64,000 nt of DNA from Pseudomonadota bacterium (GTDB taxonomy: Bacteria > Myxococcota_A > Polyangia > Polyangiales > Polyangiaceae). The stretch lies in NCBI GenBank assembly GCA_023431345.1, contig JAEYWK010000167.1, positions 25,295-89,294 of the forward strand, in the 5' to 3' direction. This document shows positions 1 through 11,192 of the stretch, in pieces; the first letter of the stretch is position 1; the number at the start of each line of letters is the position of its first letter. The translations under genes and the position numbers were made by a program. Under the pieces are notes generated by a model. That model had not been told where the DNA came from. It did not search any database and was given only the letters and a program-made list of their open reading frames with translations.

Positions 1-1
1 G

Positions 2-601
2 GCAGAGGGCGCGACCGGCTGGACCGCAGACGTGGAGACCAACGATCTCCCGCACTTCGTCCCCGGCGGGTTGGCGGACTACGCGTTGATCTTCTCCTGT
101 AACCCGACGGGCCGCGTCTTCAGCGGCAATCCGCAGGTGAAAGACAAACCAGCTGCGATGAAAGCCTTCCAGGACTTCATCGAGGTCGAGGGCAAGGCGT
201 TCGCGGGCGTGCACTCCGCGAGTGATTTCGAGAAGACCAACGGCTTCCCGTGGTTCACGAACGTGCTCATGGGCGCTTCCTTCGCGTCGCACGAGACCAC
301 CGCCGGCTCGGTCGTGTCCGACGCTCAGAACGCGGCGCACCCGGTGCTCACGGGCCTCTCCGCCAACTACGCGACCAAAGACGAGTGGTACAAGATGAAC
401 CGCGATCCCGGCTCTCAGCCGGGCTTCAAGATCCTGCAACGTCTCGCGTCGGACTCACGCCCGTTGACGTGGATCAAAGACGTCGGCGCCGGACGCATGT
501 TCTACACCGCGCGTGGCCACGCCGACTCGGTCTTCGCCGAAGTGCCGTTCCGCGCCGTGGTGAAGAACGGCATTCTGTGGACGACGCGTCGAATCGACTA
601 G
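2..601 (+). CDS. ThuA-like domain protein, 5' end outside window
   Basis: The frame is open from the window edge to the TAG at 599-601, so the N-terminus is missing; a GTG at 32 is only the first start inside the window. The visible 199 residues align along their length with the lipoprotein encoded at 2023-2919. Shared blocks are G(V)HSA(S/T)DFEK, DEW(Y/F)(K/R)(M/L)NRD, RMFYT.RGHA and NGILW.TRR. This is the ThuA-like (trehalose-utilisation) fold, related to class I glutamine amidotransferases; its substrate is usually unknown. By analogy with its paralog it is probably an exported lipoprotein, but its signal peptide is not in view. It is followed closely by a porin on the same strand, which suggests linked transcription. 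Confidence 0.85.
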   Translation, partial: AEGATGWTADVETNDLPHFVPGGLADYALIFSCNPTGRVFSGNPQVKDKPAAMKAFQDFIEVEGKAFAGVHSASDFEKTNGFPWFTNVLMGASFASHETTAGSVVSDAQNAAHPVLTGLSANYATKDEWYKMNRDPGSQPGFKILQRLASDSRPLTWIKDVGAGRMFYTARGHADSVFAEVPFRAVVKNGILWTTRRID

Positions 602-690
602 GGCGCGCGGACGTGTGATCGCAGTTGGCTCGCTCGCAGGGCCCCGGGCTCGGGCCTGCGGCGTGACGGGAGAATCGTCGTTTGCAAAAT

Positions 691-1986
691 ATGGATTTCG
701 CTGGCTCGTGGCGGGGTGGCGTCGCGGGGCTTTGGTTGCTCTCGGCTTGGCTCGCGCCGTCAATCGCGCAGGCTCAGCTGCCTGCGCCAGAGCCGCTCGC
801 CATCGCCAAAGTCAAGGGCTGGGAGCTGTCGCTCGATGGGCGAATGAGCGCGTTTTTGAGCTTCTCGAAGGGCCCGCCTCCGCCTCCCGGCTCCCCGACG
901 TGGCAAGGCTTCGAAGATCGCCCCGACGCCGAGGGCGAAACGATGTCGACCCGGATCCGCTCCGGCTTCGTCTCCAACTACTTGGGCTGGGGCGTGCGCA
1001 AGGAGGTCGGCGCCCACACCATCTCTGGTCGCTTCGCGCTGTGGGGCAACATCTCGCAGCAGCGCGACAAGACGCAGTCGCCCGACGTCGACCTACGCGA
1101 GGTGTACCTGCGCATCGACGGACCCTGGGGTGGAGTATTGGCGGGGCGCAACATGGGCCTGTTCAGTCGTGGCCCCATCAGCCTCGACTACGACATCGTG
1201 CACAACTACGGACTCGGCAGCCCCTGCATGATCGTGAACCGCGCCCCTTCGTGGGGACCTGTCGCGGCGTGCGGGCATGTCGGCTTCGGTATCTTGTTCC
1301 CTGCATTCAACGCCCAAATCACGTACAACACGCCGCAGCTTGCGGGCCTCCAGCTCAGCGTGGGCTTGTTCGATCCCGCGGCCGTCAAAGAGCAGAGCTA
1401 CACGCGCACGCCGCTGCCGCGCGTCGAGGCCGAGCTCGCGTTCAAGGGCAGCAAGTACGTTCACGCCGAAGTCTCGGGGAGCTGGCAGAGGCTCGGCAAC
1501 GAGGCCCAAACGGATCTCGACGTCGATTCGGCGGGCATCGCGGGCTCGTTGGGGCTCGAGCTCGGCCCGGTCCAAGTCGGCGCGACCGGCTTCGCGGGGC
1601 AAGGCTTGGGCATTTGGGCGGCCATCGAGGATTACCCGGTGTTCAGCGCGGATTCGGCCGGTGGTTACCTGCTCCGGCGCCAGAAGGGGTTCGCGGCGCT
1701 TGCGGCGTTGAACTTCGGGAGCACCAAGATCGCCGGCGGCGTGGGTCAAACCATGATCTCGAAAGTCATGTCGGACCCGGAGCGGTTCACGGCGTTGAAC
1801 TTCCCCGCCAAGCAGCTCGGCTTCTCGGCTGGCATCTACCAGGGAGTGCTCGAGCACATCGTGCTGGGCCTCGACTTCTTCAGCGCCAACACGACCTGGC
1901 AAGATGGCGTCGATGACAACGGCAGCCCCTACACGCCGAAGCAGACGATGAGCTTCCTCAACTTGGGCGCGACGCTGGTTTACTGA
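691..1986 (+). CDS. Outer-membrane porin-like beta-barrel protein
   Basis: The protein has 431 residues from the ATG at 691; a TTG at 682 would add three residues. An N-terminal signal peptide (hydrophobic core, then APSIAQAQ cleavage region) is followed by a long run of alternating polar and apolar beta segments rich in Gly and aromatic residues, ending in a terminal Tyr (ATLVY), the usual outer-membrane signature. The region with RIRSGFVSNYLGWGVRKE and DLREVYLRIDG resembles porins that reconstruct a 16-stranded barrel. A role in solute uptake across the outer membrane is inferred. It lies 89 bp after a ThuA-like gene and converges on another, so a carbohydrate link is conceivable but unproven. 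Confidence 0.75.
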   Translation: MDFAGSWRGGVAGLWLLSAWLAPSIAQAQLPAPEPLAIAKVKGWELSLDGRMSAFLSFSKGPPPPPGSPTWQGFEDRPDAEGETMSTRIRSGFVSNYLGWGVRKEVGAHTISGRFALWGNISQQRDKTQSPDVDLREVYLRIDGPWGGVLAGRNMGLFSRGPISLDYDIVHNYGLGSPCMIVNRAPSWGPVAACGHVGFGILFPAFNAQITYNTPQLAGLQLSVGLFDPAAVKEQSYTRTPLPRVEAELAFKGSKYVHAEVSGSWQRLGNEAQTDLDVDSAGIAGSLGLELGPVQVGATGFAGQGLGIWAAIEDYPVFSADSAGGYLLRRQKGFAALAALNFGSTKIAGGVGQTMISKVMSDPERFTALNFPAKQLGFSAGIYQGVLEHIVLGLDFFSANTTWQDGVDDNGSPYTPKQTMSFLNLGATLVY

Positions 1987-2022
1987 TCGCCATGCCACGC
2001 GCCCGTGAGCGCGCCGGCCGCG

Positions 2023-2919
2023 CTAGGGGTCGAAGCGGCGCGTGGCCCACAGGATCCCGTTCAGCACCAACTGCCTGAACTCGGCCTCGTGATAGACGGA
2101 CGGGGCGTGCCCGCGGATGGTGTAGAACATTCGCCCGGCGTTGTTCGGCCCGAGCTCCTTGATCCAGACGACGGGGCGATCGTCCTCGGCCAGTCGCGCC
2201 AGCACTTGAAAGCCCGGCTGCTCGCCAACGTCGCGGTTCAGGCGAAACCATTCATCGCGGACGGGCCAAGTCGGCGGTACGCCTCTCATGACCGGGTGCT
2301 CGGCGTAGGCCGGCACGACCTGCACGGTCCCAGGCGTCTCGTCGTCGTCGAAGTCCTCGAGCACCCCGCCGACCAAGGTCTCGGTGTACCAGGGGAACTT
2401 GCCCTTCTTTTCGAAGTCGGTCGCGGAGTGCACCCCCCCCCACGCCCCGCCGCCTTCCACGTAGTCGCGCAGCGCGGCCATGGCCGTCGCGCTGTCTTCG
2501 ACCCTGGAGTTGCCGCTGAACACGTCACCCATGGGCGTGCACCAGAAGAGCATGCCGTAGTCCTTCAACCCGGCGGCGGTGAAGTCGGCCAGGTCATCGG
2601 TGGCGACGTGAGTCGTGAAGCGACTGCCTGGTTGGGCGCCGACCGGCAACTGGTCGTCAGGAGTCTCCCCCAGCTCGGAGAGCATGCGCTGACAGTCGGG
2701 TATCGAGTCGTGGCGATAGTCGAGGGCGGTAGTGAGAACCAGGATCTTGAAGGAGCTATTCGGGGTCTCGGCGCCGCCACCCGTGCCCGCTACGCCACTG
2801 CTCCCAGCGCTGGAGGCGCCGCCTGTCGCCGCGGGGTCGAGATCGATCCACCCGCCGCAGGCCGTAACGGTTGGCGCGGCCACTAGCAGCGCCGAAGCGA
2901 TGACGCTCCGCTTCGTCAC
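2023..2919 (-). CDS. ThuA-like lipoprotein
   Basis: The protein has 298 residues. The start was set at the GTG at 2919 because it begins a clean lipoprotein signal (VTKRSVIASALLVAAP, lipidated Cys21 in TVTAC) and its GTGA overlaps the stop of the upstream gene, implying translational coupling. The longer upstream frame is not needed. A short Gly/Ser linker is followed by a ThuA-like domain (residues about 55-295) with GGVHSATDFEK, DEWFRLNRD and RMFYTIRGHA. It is paralogous to the partial gene at the left edge. It is the last gene of a sigma factor/TPR protein/ThuA operon, so it is probably a periplasmic-face effector of that regulon. A nine-base homopolymer interrupts the conserved GVHSA motif. 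Confidence 0.82.
   Translation of the reverse strand: MTKRSVIASALLVAAPTVTACGGWIDLDPAATGGASSAGSSGVAGTGGGAETPNSSFKILVLTTALDYRHDSIPDCQRMLSELGETPDDQLPVGAQPGSRFTTHVATDDLADFTAAGLKDYGMLFWCTPMGDVFSGNSRVEDSATAMAALRDYVEGGGAWGGVHSATDFEKKGKFPWYTETLVGGVLEDFDDDETPGTVQVVPAYAEHPVMRGVPPTWPVRDEWFRLNRDVGEQPGFQVLARLAEDDRPVVWIKELGPNNAGRMFYTIRGHAPSVYHEAEFRQLVLNGILWATRRFDP
2433..2441. repeat. C9 homopolymer inside a ThuA gene
   Basis: Nine consecutive C residues on the plus strand (G9 in the coding sense) encode the Trp-Gly-Gly-Val stretch directly before the conserved His-Ser-Ala motif of the ThuA lipoprotein. A one-base slip would frameshift the gene in the middle of its domain. Confidence 0.9.
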
Positions 2920-3722
2920 GGCAGATCGGTCACCCCATGCGTTTTGTCTGGCCGCGCCGCTGGGCGGTCTCGCAACCGCCCCAGGAGCTCCTCGGACTTG
3001 CGTCGCACGGAGGGCGCGCGCGCGGACCGCTGCAGCGACTTCAACAGACTCTTCGCCTCGGCATCGCGCCCTTGGGCGAGCAGGACCTGCGCTTGAACGA
3101 GCAGCGCCGACTCGCGGTCGGCCTCCGTGCCGCTCCGCGACAACGCCTTGAGCGCCGCGTCCGCGCTGCGATAGTCGCCGTCGCGGAGGCCCTGAGCGGC
3201 TCGACGCCATTGCTCCGCGCTCGGGACGGGAGCGACGCTGCGCAGCGGCTGCTCGCGCACGGCAGTGGTCGGAGCAGAAGTGGTCGGAGCAGGGACGGTC
3301 GGAGCAGGGACGGTCGGAGCAGGAGCGAGCGGCTCGGCCGACTCGGCCTCCGCTGTCGACTCGATCGCCCGGGACGCGCGTTCTTCCGAAGTCGAAGGGG
3401 CACGCCGCGTGACGGCCGTCCGCGGTGACGGCGTCGGAGCTGCTTCTGGCTGCTCGACGTTGTTGGCTTGCCGGTCGGCCGTCAACGGCGTTATCAGGGT
3501 CGCCGCGTAAACGGTGCCTACCGCCATCAGCACGGCGAACGCCGCGTGACGCACGACGCGCGGACCTCTCCAGCGGGCGGGAGCGGGCGCACTCTTCGCA
3601 CGGAAGCGGGCGTAGGCGTGCTCGATCCGCGCGGGCTGGATCGGCTCCTCGCGCAGTGCCTCGACCAGCGCCCGCGGAGGGGCGTCTCGGTCTGGGAGAG
3701 AGTCAGGAAGGAGAGAGCTCAC
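2916..3722 (-). CDS. Single-pass membrane protein with periplasmic TPR-like domain, putative sigma partner
   Basis: The protein has 268 residues from a GTG. The N-terminal 55 residues are cytoplasmic and charged. One membrane span lies at about residues 58-80 (HAAFAVLMAVGTVYAATLI). A long Pro/Thr/Ala linker contains tandem TVPAP units (about 130-147). The C-terminal region (about 165-255) has helical pairs typical of TPR/SEL proteins (SAEQWRRAAQGLRDGDYRSA). The gene overlaps the end of the sigma-factor gene by 20 bp and its own stop overlaps the start of the ThuA lipoprotein gene. The position suggests an anti-sigma or signal-relay role. No HxxxCxxC zinc anti-sigma motif is present, so this is inference. 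Confidence 0.7.
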   Translation of the reverse strand: MSSLLPDSLPDRDAPPRALVEALREEPIQPARIEHAYARFRAKSAPAPARWRGPRVVRHAAFAVLMAVGTVYAATLITPLTADRQANNVEQPEAAPTPSPRTAVTRRAPSTSEERASRAIESTAEAESAEPLAPAPTVPAPTVPAPTTSAPTTAVREQPLRSVAPVPSAEQWRRAAQGLRDGDYRSADAALKALSRSGTEADRESALLVQAQVLLAQGRDAEAKSLLKSLQRSARAPSVRRKSEELLGRLRDRPAARPDKTHGVTDLP

Positions 3723-4230
3723 GCTGCCCTTTCAGAAGGAAGCCACGATCGGCGTTCAACAGGTCTCGAAGCTTTCGGCGCCCGTCGCGCAGCCGAGACC
3801 GTACCGTCATCTCGTTGCTGTCGACGATGCGCGCGATCTCCGCGACGCTCAGCTCTTCGACGTCGTGCAGCACCACCACGGCGCGGTGACGCTCGCTCAA
3901 GCGGTCGAGCGCCGCCTGAAGGCGTCGTGCGCGCTCGCGACGCTCCAGCGTCGAGCCGGGCAGGGTCTCGTCTCGGGGAGTCGGATCGCCCTCTTGCTCC
4001 AACCGAAAGCGGACGCTCCAGCGACGGTACCAGCGACGGTGCTTGAGCAAGACTCGGTAGCAAACGACGTAAATCCAGGTGGAGAGGTCGCTGCGCCCCT
4101 CGAAGCGCTCACGACCTTTGATGACTTGCTCCGCCGCTTGTTGCACCAGATCATCCAAGTCCGGCGCAGACCGGCCTGCCAGCGTCGCCATGCGACGGTA
4201 CAAGGCTTCGAACAGTTCGCGCTCGCTCAC
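3703..4230 (-). CDS. ECF-type RNA polymerase sigma factor
   Basis: The protein has 175 residues from a GTG. Region 2 is visible at residues 23-68 (DLDDLVQQAAEQVIKG, then DLSTWIYVVCYRVLLKHRR, the core-binding and -10 recognition helices). Region 4 is at about 108-157 (LSERHRAVVVLHDVEELS, then a helix-turn-helix). The length is normal for extracytoplasmic-function sigma factors. It directs polymerase to a small regulon. As first gene of the operon with a membrane TPR protein and a ThuA lipoprotein, it probably controls an envelope response and may autoregulate. The gene at 4416 is transcribed divergently from the same 185-bp intergenic region and is a candidate target. Confidence 0.9.
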   Translation of the reverse strand: MSERELFEALYRRMATLAGRSAPDLDDLVQQAAEQVIKGRERFEGRSDLSTWIYVVCYRVLLKHRRWYRRWSVRFRLEQEGDPTPRDETLPGSTLERRERARRLQAALDRLSERHRAVVVLHDVEELSVAEIARIVDSNEMTVRSRLRDGRRKLRDLLNADRGFLLKGQRELSPS

Positions 4231-4415
4231 GAGATGGTTGAACCCCTGGCAGACACGGAGAGTCGGCTACACCCGCACCGAGAGCCCATTGTTGCATGCG
4301 CGTCGCCGCGCGTCTTCGGACATCCTACCAGTTAGTTCCCAGACCTCCCCGGCCCGAGCATTCTCGGCCTCCGCGGGTCGCGAAAATCGAACGCATCGGC
4401 TATACCCTGCAGGGC

Positions 4416-5399
4416 GTGGGCTATCGCGCGGCGTACCGACGGGGTTTCGGCTGTTCGGCCCTTTTCGTGGCCATGGCGATAGCTGTGCCGTCGTCCGCGA
4501 ATATTCCGCCGTCGCGAGCCGCAACGGACGGGGCGGGCAGCGTCGTCGTGGCCTGTCCAGACCTGCCGGAGGCGACCGCGGCCGAGCTCGAAGCCCGCGC
4601 ACGCGCGTCGCTGCTCACGAGCGATATCGCCGCCGCCGCCGCCATTTCTTGTATGGGCGAAGGCGCCATCGTCCAGGTGGACGCCGGTGACGATAGCGTG
4701 ACGATCAGGCTGCGGGTCCCCGCGGCCACGCTGCGCGAAGAAGTGCTGCGCGCGCTCGATCGCGCCCTCGCCGATTTGCGTACGCGCGTGCCGACCGAGG
4801 CAGTCGCGGCGCCCCCCGCTCCCAGGACCGCGCCAGTGGCTCCCGTTCCTCGGCTCGACCCCGCAAGCGTGGAGACACCGCCGCCTTCGTCAACGCCTCG
4901 GCTCTCGCGCCCGGTGACCGTCGATGCGGAGGTCGGCGCGCACGCCCTGGGCGAGAGCTGGGGCGATGGGCTCGCGCTCGGCGGAGGGCTCCGAACCGCC
5001 GTGCGCTTCGACGCCACGTGGTCGTGCGGCATCCGCGCGGGGGCGCTACACGCACTCAGGCTCGACGAAGCGACCGTCATCGAAGCGCATGCGGTGCTCG
5101 AGGCCGCCGTCACGGCGCGGAGCTTGGCCGGCTTGCGCTTCGGCCTCGGCGTCGGGCCCAGCCTCCTCTTCGCTTCCCCCAAGTCTGGATTCGTCGCTCC
5201 GGGCGCCACCCTGCAGAGCGCCGTCCGCGTCGAAGCGCAGGTCGGTCGTCCTTTTCGTTGGCGCGGGGTCGAGCTCACCCCTTGGGTTGGAGCGCGAGCC
5301 TTCACGGCCGAGCGAGGCGTCCGCGTCGCCGAGCAAGCGCGACTCATCGCCGGCGGCCTCCAGCCCCAACTCGGCCTCGCCCTCTCGCTGATCCCCTGA
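4416..5399 (+). CDS. Secreted protein of unknown function with C-terminal barrel-like region
   Basis: The protein has 327 residues from the GTG at 4416, chosen because it starts a signal peptide (MGYRAAYRRGFGCSALFVAM, then AVPSSA); an upstream ATG at 4296 would give an unlikely Pro/Arg-rich leader. Residues about 45-120 form a small alpha/beta domain with Cys pairs (VVACPDLPEA, ISCMGEG), followed by a Pro-rich linker and a C-terminal half of amphipathic beta strands (VDAEVGAHALGES, VTARSLAGLRFGLGVGPS). A similar architecture is common in myxobacterial proteins of unknown role. It is divergent from the ECF sigma operon and converges on the lipoprotein gene ending at 5403. Confidence 0.6.
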   Translation: MGYRAAYRRGFGCSALFVAMAIAVPSSANIPPSRAATDGAGSVVVACPDLPEATAAELEARARASLLTSDIAAAAAISCMGEGAIVQVDAGDDSVTIRLRVPAATLREEVLRALDRALADLRTRVPTEAVAAPPAPRTAPVAPVPRLDPASVETPPPSSTPRLSRPVTVDAEVGAHALGESWGDGLALGGGLRTAVRFDATWSCGIRAGALHALRLDEATVIEAHAVLEAAVTARSLAGLRFGLGVGPSLLFASPKSGFVAPGATLQSAVRVEAQVGRPFRWRGVELTPWVGARAFTAERGVRVAEQARLIAGGLQPQLGLALSLIP

Positions 5400-5402
5400 A
5401 AG

Positions 5403-5941
5403 CTAGCGAACAGGCGCATACCGCCCGCCTTCGTAGCGCAACACGGTCCAAGTTGCTCCGGGCTCTTCGAAGGAGTCCTTGCGGCGCAGCTCTCGAAGCA
5501 CCACGGGCCGGGTTCCTGCTGCCAGGTCCGGAGCCAGCGAGAGCGAGTACTCGGGCCCATACACCGATGCGAAGCGCCCATCTCCGCAGCCGAAGTAAAC
5601 AGAGTGCTCGCACTCGCCGTAGCTGCTGCAGCTATCGGGGAAACGAACGATGACGTCGAGCCACTCGTCTTCGTTCAAGTGGCCACGCCAACCGAGCACG
5701 CCCCCCGCGGCGGCCGCTCCCATCTCTGCTCCGACTTCGTCCACGCGCAGCTGCACGCCGCCGCGGTGGCAAGCGCCGGGCAGCGCCGCCACCAGCGCGC
5801 CCGGCGACGACGGCGTTGGCTGCGCCGTCGCCGCTACCGCTGGCGTCGCGGGCGCGGCACGACAGCCGCCGAACAGCCATGCGCCTAGCAGCCATCGCAC
5901 AGCGCTGGCAGCCACCCAGCCGCTCTTGGCTGGCACCCGCA

Positions 5942-5942
<1 letters not shown>
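5403..5942 (-). CDS. Hypothetical lipoprotein, last gene of a three-gene operon
   Basis: The protein has 179 residues. The ATG at 5942 overlaps the TGA of the upstream gene (ATGA), which fixes the start. The signal peptide ends in a lipobox LFGGC with lipidated Cys27. The mature part has four further Cys residues, in the GACHRG, DSCSSYGECEH and VYFGCGDGRFASVYG segments, and an acidic stretch (HLNEDEWLDVIVRFPD) reminiscent of FG-GAP-like calcium sites. The function is unknown. The strict overlap with the Big_5/propeller lipoprotein gene suggests the two products act together at the outer membrane. Confidence 0.65.
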
Positions 5943-7746
<1,804 letters not shown>

Positions 7747-7747
<1 letters not shown>

Positions 7748-8757
7748 CAGAACACCCCCCGAACGCCCGCCGCACCCCAGCCGACGTAGGGCTCTACGCG
7801 AGCGGCCTCCGCTTTCGAGCGCCCGCTCAGCACGAACAGCGTCACGCCCGCTGCCAGGCCCACGCCGCCCGCAGCGAAGCCAACGATGGACAGCGTTTTC
7901 GCGGCATCACCAGCTTCGCCGTGCTCGAGGCGCTTGGCGTTCTCCGCTTCCGTGAGCCGGCACGGGAACGACGGACACAGCTCATTTCCAGCGTCGTACT
8001 CACTCCTGCTCTTCAATCCAAAGATCGTGCCGACGCCCAAACCAACAGCGCCCACGCCGAGCGCCGCGTAGGCGGCGATGCGCATGCCATCGCGGCTCGG
8101 CGCTGGCGGAGGCGCGGCCGCGACCGGCTCGCTCTCGGCGGCCGCGCTGCCCGGCTTCGACTCGGGCTCGAGCTCGAAACGGTGGCTGGTTGACTGCTTG
8201 GGCGCGAGGTTCACCTCCCACACGGTGTCACGTGCCCCGGCTCGCTTGGCCGTGAAGCGGTGGCGCCCGGCGCGCACGCCGATCGGCTGCGCCAGCTCCT
8301 CCGCCGTGTAGGCGTTGTGCACCACGGCGCCCGAAGCCGTAAACCGCTCATCGACGACGCTGCCCCCCTGAGCGTCGAGGCGCAGCTCGACGACGCCCGC
8401 GTTCAAGGTCGCGATGTCTCGCTCGACCTGGGCGCGCTCATCCGCATCGAGCTCGGCGCCCGCCTCCGCCAGGTAGCGCCGATAGGCCGCCAGCGCCTCA
8501 CCGTCGCGCTCGAGCTTCTGCGCCGTGATCGCCAAGTTGCCCAAGATCTTCCAAGAAGGCGAAGCGGCGTACGCCGCTTTGAACTCGCGATACGCCTCCT
8601 CGGGGCGGGCCCCGTCCGGATCCTGCAGCAAGTTGACGCCAGCCTCGAAGTGCGCCCGCGCCTCCGCGCTGATCGGCACCTCGTCGGCGCCGCGCGCGCC
8701 GCCGCTGACTCCGCTCACGAACCCGAGCACCATCAACCCGTGAAGTATCCTGCGCAT
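7747..8757 (-). CDS. Exported TPR/PEGA-like protein with C-terminal membrane helices
   Basis: The protein has 336 residues with a signal peptide (MRRILHGLMVLGFVSGVSGG). Residues about 30-120 form TPR-like helices (ARAHFEAGVNLLQDPDGARP, LAITAQKLERDGEALAAYRRY). A beta segment at 130-200 has the PEGA-like form (GVVELRLDAQGGSVVDERF, VRAGRHRFTAKRAG). A Pro/Ala linker leads to two hydrophobic helices (about 225-245 and 295-318). This TPR-PEGA-TM layout is very common in Polyangiales and is of unknown biochemical role. It is the first gene of an operon of three, with its stop overlapping the next start. Confidence 0.7.
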
Positions 8758-9001
8758 GTTGCGCGTTGCAGCCTACCAGCACCCAGCCGTCGCCAGCAGC
8801 CCGGGATCGCCGGCGCTGCTACGAAAGCAGCGTGGCGAGTTGCCCGGCGGCGCGTGGGAAGCGAGCAGGAGCGCGGGCGCCAAAGGTGCGAGGAGGGGCA
8901 GCCATGTCGGTGTCAGCTCACCCGAGCGACGAGCCCCAAGAGCGTAGCGGCAAAAAGGGCCTCTTTGACGTCGAGGCCCACGGCGCGAGCCTGAACCGCC
9001 G

Positions 9002-10957
9002 TCAGTGGAAGCTAGCGAGGCGTAGTTGCGGAGCGGGAAGAGGATTCGCGAACGCCAACGCGGCGCGCCCCGTCGAGTTCCCGCCGAGGGCGAAGTAGCC
9101 ACTCCCGGCGTCTACCCCATCGAACTCGATCTGCGCGTCCGGGATGGACTGCGGTCCAGACCACTCCTGGGTGACGGCGTTGAAGCGCTGAAAAACCAGA
9201 TCGTAGACGCCAGGCGCCGTGGCGGAGGAGGAGAGCCAGGTGACGAGCAGGTTCCCATGCGCGTCGGCGCTGAGCTGCGGCATGCGGGAGATGACAGCCG
9301 ACCCCGCACTCACGAGCTCCGGCTCTCCCCACGCAGCTTGCTCTCGATCGTAGCGAGCGACGTAAACGGCCAGGTACTTCTGCAACACTGCGGTGAACGC
9401 GGCGACGAAGGTCTGACCATCGAAACCGAAGCCCGGCGCATCCTCTGGCCCGTCCGGATACATCGGGATGCTGTGCGTGCCGCTGGCGACAGTCCAGCCC
9501 GACCAGGAGTCTTGCGACGCGTTCCCGGAGCTGCTGACGAGCGTCGCTCCTCGTCGCCAGAGCACCATGGGTACCCCCGCGGAATCGAACGCGACCTGCG
9601 GCACGCCTCGCTGCTCGCGCTCGGCAGCGTCGCTGCCTGGGAGCGTCTTGGCCGCGCCCCAGGTGCCTGACTCGGGATCGAAGCTCGACGCCAGGAGCCG
9701 AGTTTCACCGCTCCCGTACCAGGCCTTCCAGACCGCGACTGCCTTGCCGTTCCCCATCGCGGCGATGCGCGGATCGGGAGAAGCACGCTCTGGCGTCAAC
9801 GTCTGGCGCTGCGCGGCCCAGACGCCGGCGGGGCTCGTCGAAATGACGCTCACGTCGTAGCTCGTCGCAAAGTGGTGCATGACGCCGTCGTCAGTGGCAG
9901 CGACTGCTCCGCCGTAGTCATAGCGGGTGCTGCGCGCGCTGGGGGCACCCCACTTTCCGCCTCGGAATTCGGCGCTCGCCACCGTGTGGGCAGAGGTGCT
10001 CTCTTCGAACCAGCTCACGATTGCGAGGCCACCAGGCGACACCGCCGACTTCACCGCGTTGCAGTAATTGTCATAGGCATAGGTCAGCGTCTTGATCTCC
10101 GTGATGGGCTCTCCGCCCTGGTACCAGCGGGCCTTGATCGGACACGAAGCATCCTGCGGACCGGCCCACGCCAGCAGCGCCTCACCTCTATCGTTGAGCT
10201 GCAGCGTCTGCGACGACGACTGCGTGCCGCTTTCATCGACGATGGCAACCGTCCAAGCACCGTCACGCACCTGAAATGTCGAGCGGAACTCTTCAGCCAA
10301 GTGAGCACCATCCACGTCTGCTACCGCGGTCGTGACTCGTACCTCGTAGGGGACGAGCAGCGCGAGCGGCTGGTCCGGCGTGATGGTGATCTCATTGTCG
10401 GCGTAAGTGACTTTGCTTGGCACGACGCGGTCGCCATCCAGCAACTCGACGCTCGACGTGGTGAGGGTGGACTCGCTGAGCGCTTCGCTCACCTCGATCA
10501 CGATCGTGCTGTCTGGTTCGACAGCCAACGCTGCGTCCTCGGGCGTGACCGCGATGATCGTCGGGGGAAGGTTGCTCGGTAGGCACCTGCCGTTGAAGCA
10601 CTCCTCGATTCCGTCGCTCGCGTCACCGTTGTCACAATCGGCCGGAGAGGCGCACTCCGCGTCCGCGTCCGCGCCCCCATCGGCACCCGCGTCCGCGTCA
10701 CCCGCGCCCGCGTCACCCGCGCCGGCCATGCCGCCGCTGACGTCGCCCGCTGCGCTGGGCTGTCCACCACTTTCGGCTCCGTCATGCGCGCCTCCAACCG
10801 CGCCGCTGCCTGCTGTTGCGACCGGCTCGCACGTGCGCTTCACCTTGCACCCGCCGTCGGATCCGAAGCTGTCGCCGCATGCGACGACCCCACCCAAGGC
10901 TACCGTCATCACACCGCCAATTGCCGATCTCCAGCCCAAACGTCGAATGCTTTTCAT
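9002..10957 (-). CDS. Lipoprotein with Big_5 Ig domain and propeller-like repeats (paralog)
   Basis: The protein has 651 residues from the ATG at 10957; the upstream extension of the frame lacks a signal peptide. The lipobox LGGVVAC (Cys27) is followed by a Cys pair region, a Gly/Ala/Asp-rich linker and an EGF-like Cys cluster (ECASPADCDNGDASDGIEEC). A Big_5 Ig domain follows (about 185-280: IIAVTPEDAALAVEPDSTIV, DGDRVVPSKVTYADNEITI), then propeller-like blades (IKARWYQGGEP, VASAEFRGGKWGAPS, LLASSFDPESGTWG). It shares the organisation and many motifs of the protein at 5942-7747 but lies outside that operon. Probably surface exposed; ligand unknown. Confidence 0.78.
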   Translation of the reverse strand: MKSIRRLGWRSAIGGVMTVALGGVVACGDSFGSDGGCKVKRTCEPVATAGSGAVGGAHDGAESGGQPSAAGDVSGGMAGAGDAGAGDADAGADGGADADAECASPADCDNGDASDGIEECFNGRCLPSNLPPTIIAVTPEDAALAVEPDSTIVIEVSEALSESTLTTSSVELLDGDRVVPSKVTYADNEITITPDQPLALLVPYEVRVTTAVADVDGAHLAEEFRSTFQVRDGAWTVAIVDESGTQSSSQTLQLNDRGEALLAWAGPQDASCPIKARWYQGGEPITEIKTLTYAYDNYCNAVKSAVSPGGLAIVSWFEESTSAHTVASAEFRGGKWGAPSARSTRYDYGGAVAATDDGVMHHFATSYDVSVISTSPAGVWAAQRQTLTPERASPDPRIAAMGNGKAVAVWKAWYGSGETRLLASSFDPESGTWGAAKTLPGSDAAEREQRGVPQVAFDSAGVPMVLWRRGATLVSSSGNASQDSWSGWTVASGTHSIPMYPDGPEDAPGFGFDGQTFVAAFTAVLQKYLAVYVARYDREQAAWGEPELVSAGSAVISRMPQLSADAHGNLLVTWLSSSATAPGVYDLVFQRFNAVTQEWSGPQSIPDAQIEFDGVDAGSGYFALGGNSTGRAALAFANPLPAPQLRLASFH

Positions 10958-11192
10958 CTGTCGTCTTCCCGCGTCCGTGTCCCATAGCCGCCCCGGCGAA
11001 GTGCTCGGCGAGGTCAGGCGTTGACCCCGTATCGGGCACCTCGCCAAGCCAGTTGCGCGGATTTTGTAGATCGACACCAAAAATTTCACGGTGGGCACCG
11101 GAACCCGGTCGGACATTGCCTGTCACATGCGCCCGTCATGGCAATTGCGCAGCCTCGTGGAGAACGGCAAACCTCCTGAGCTCGAGGACCAG

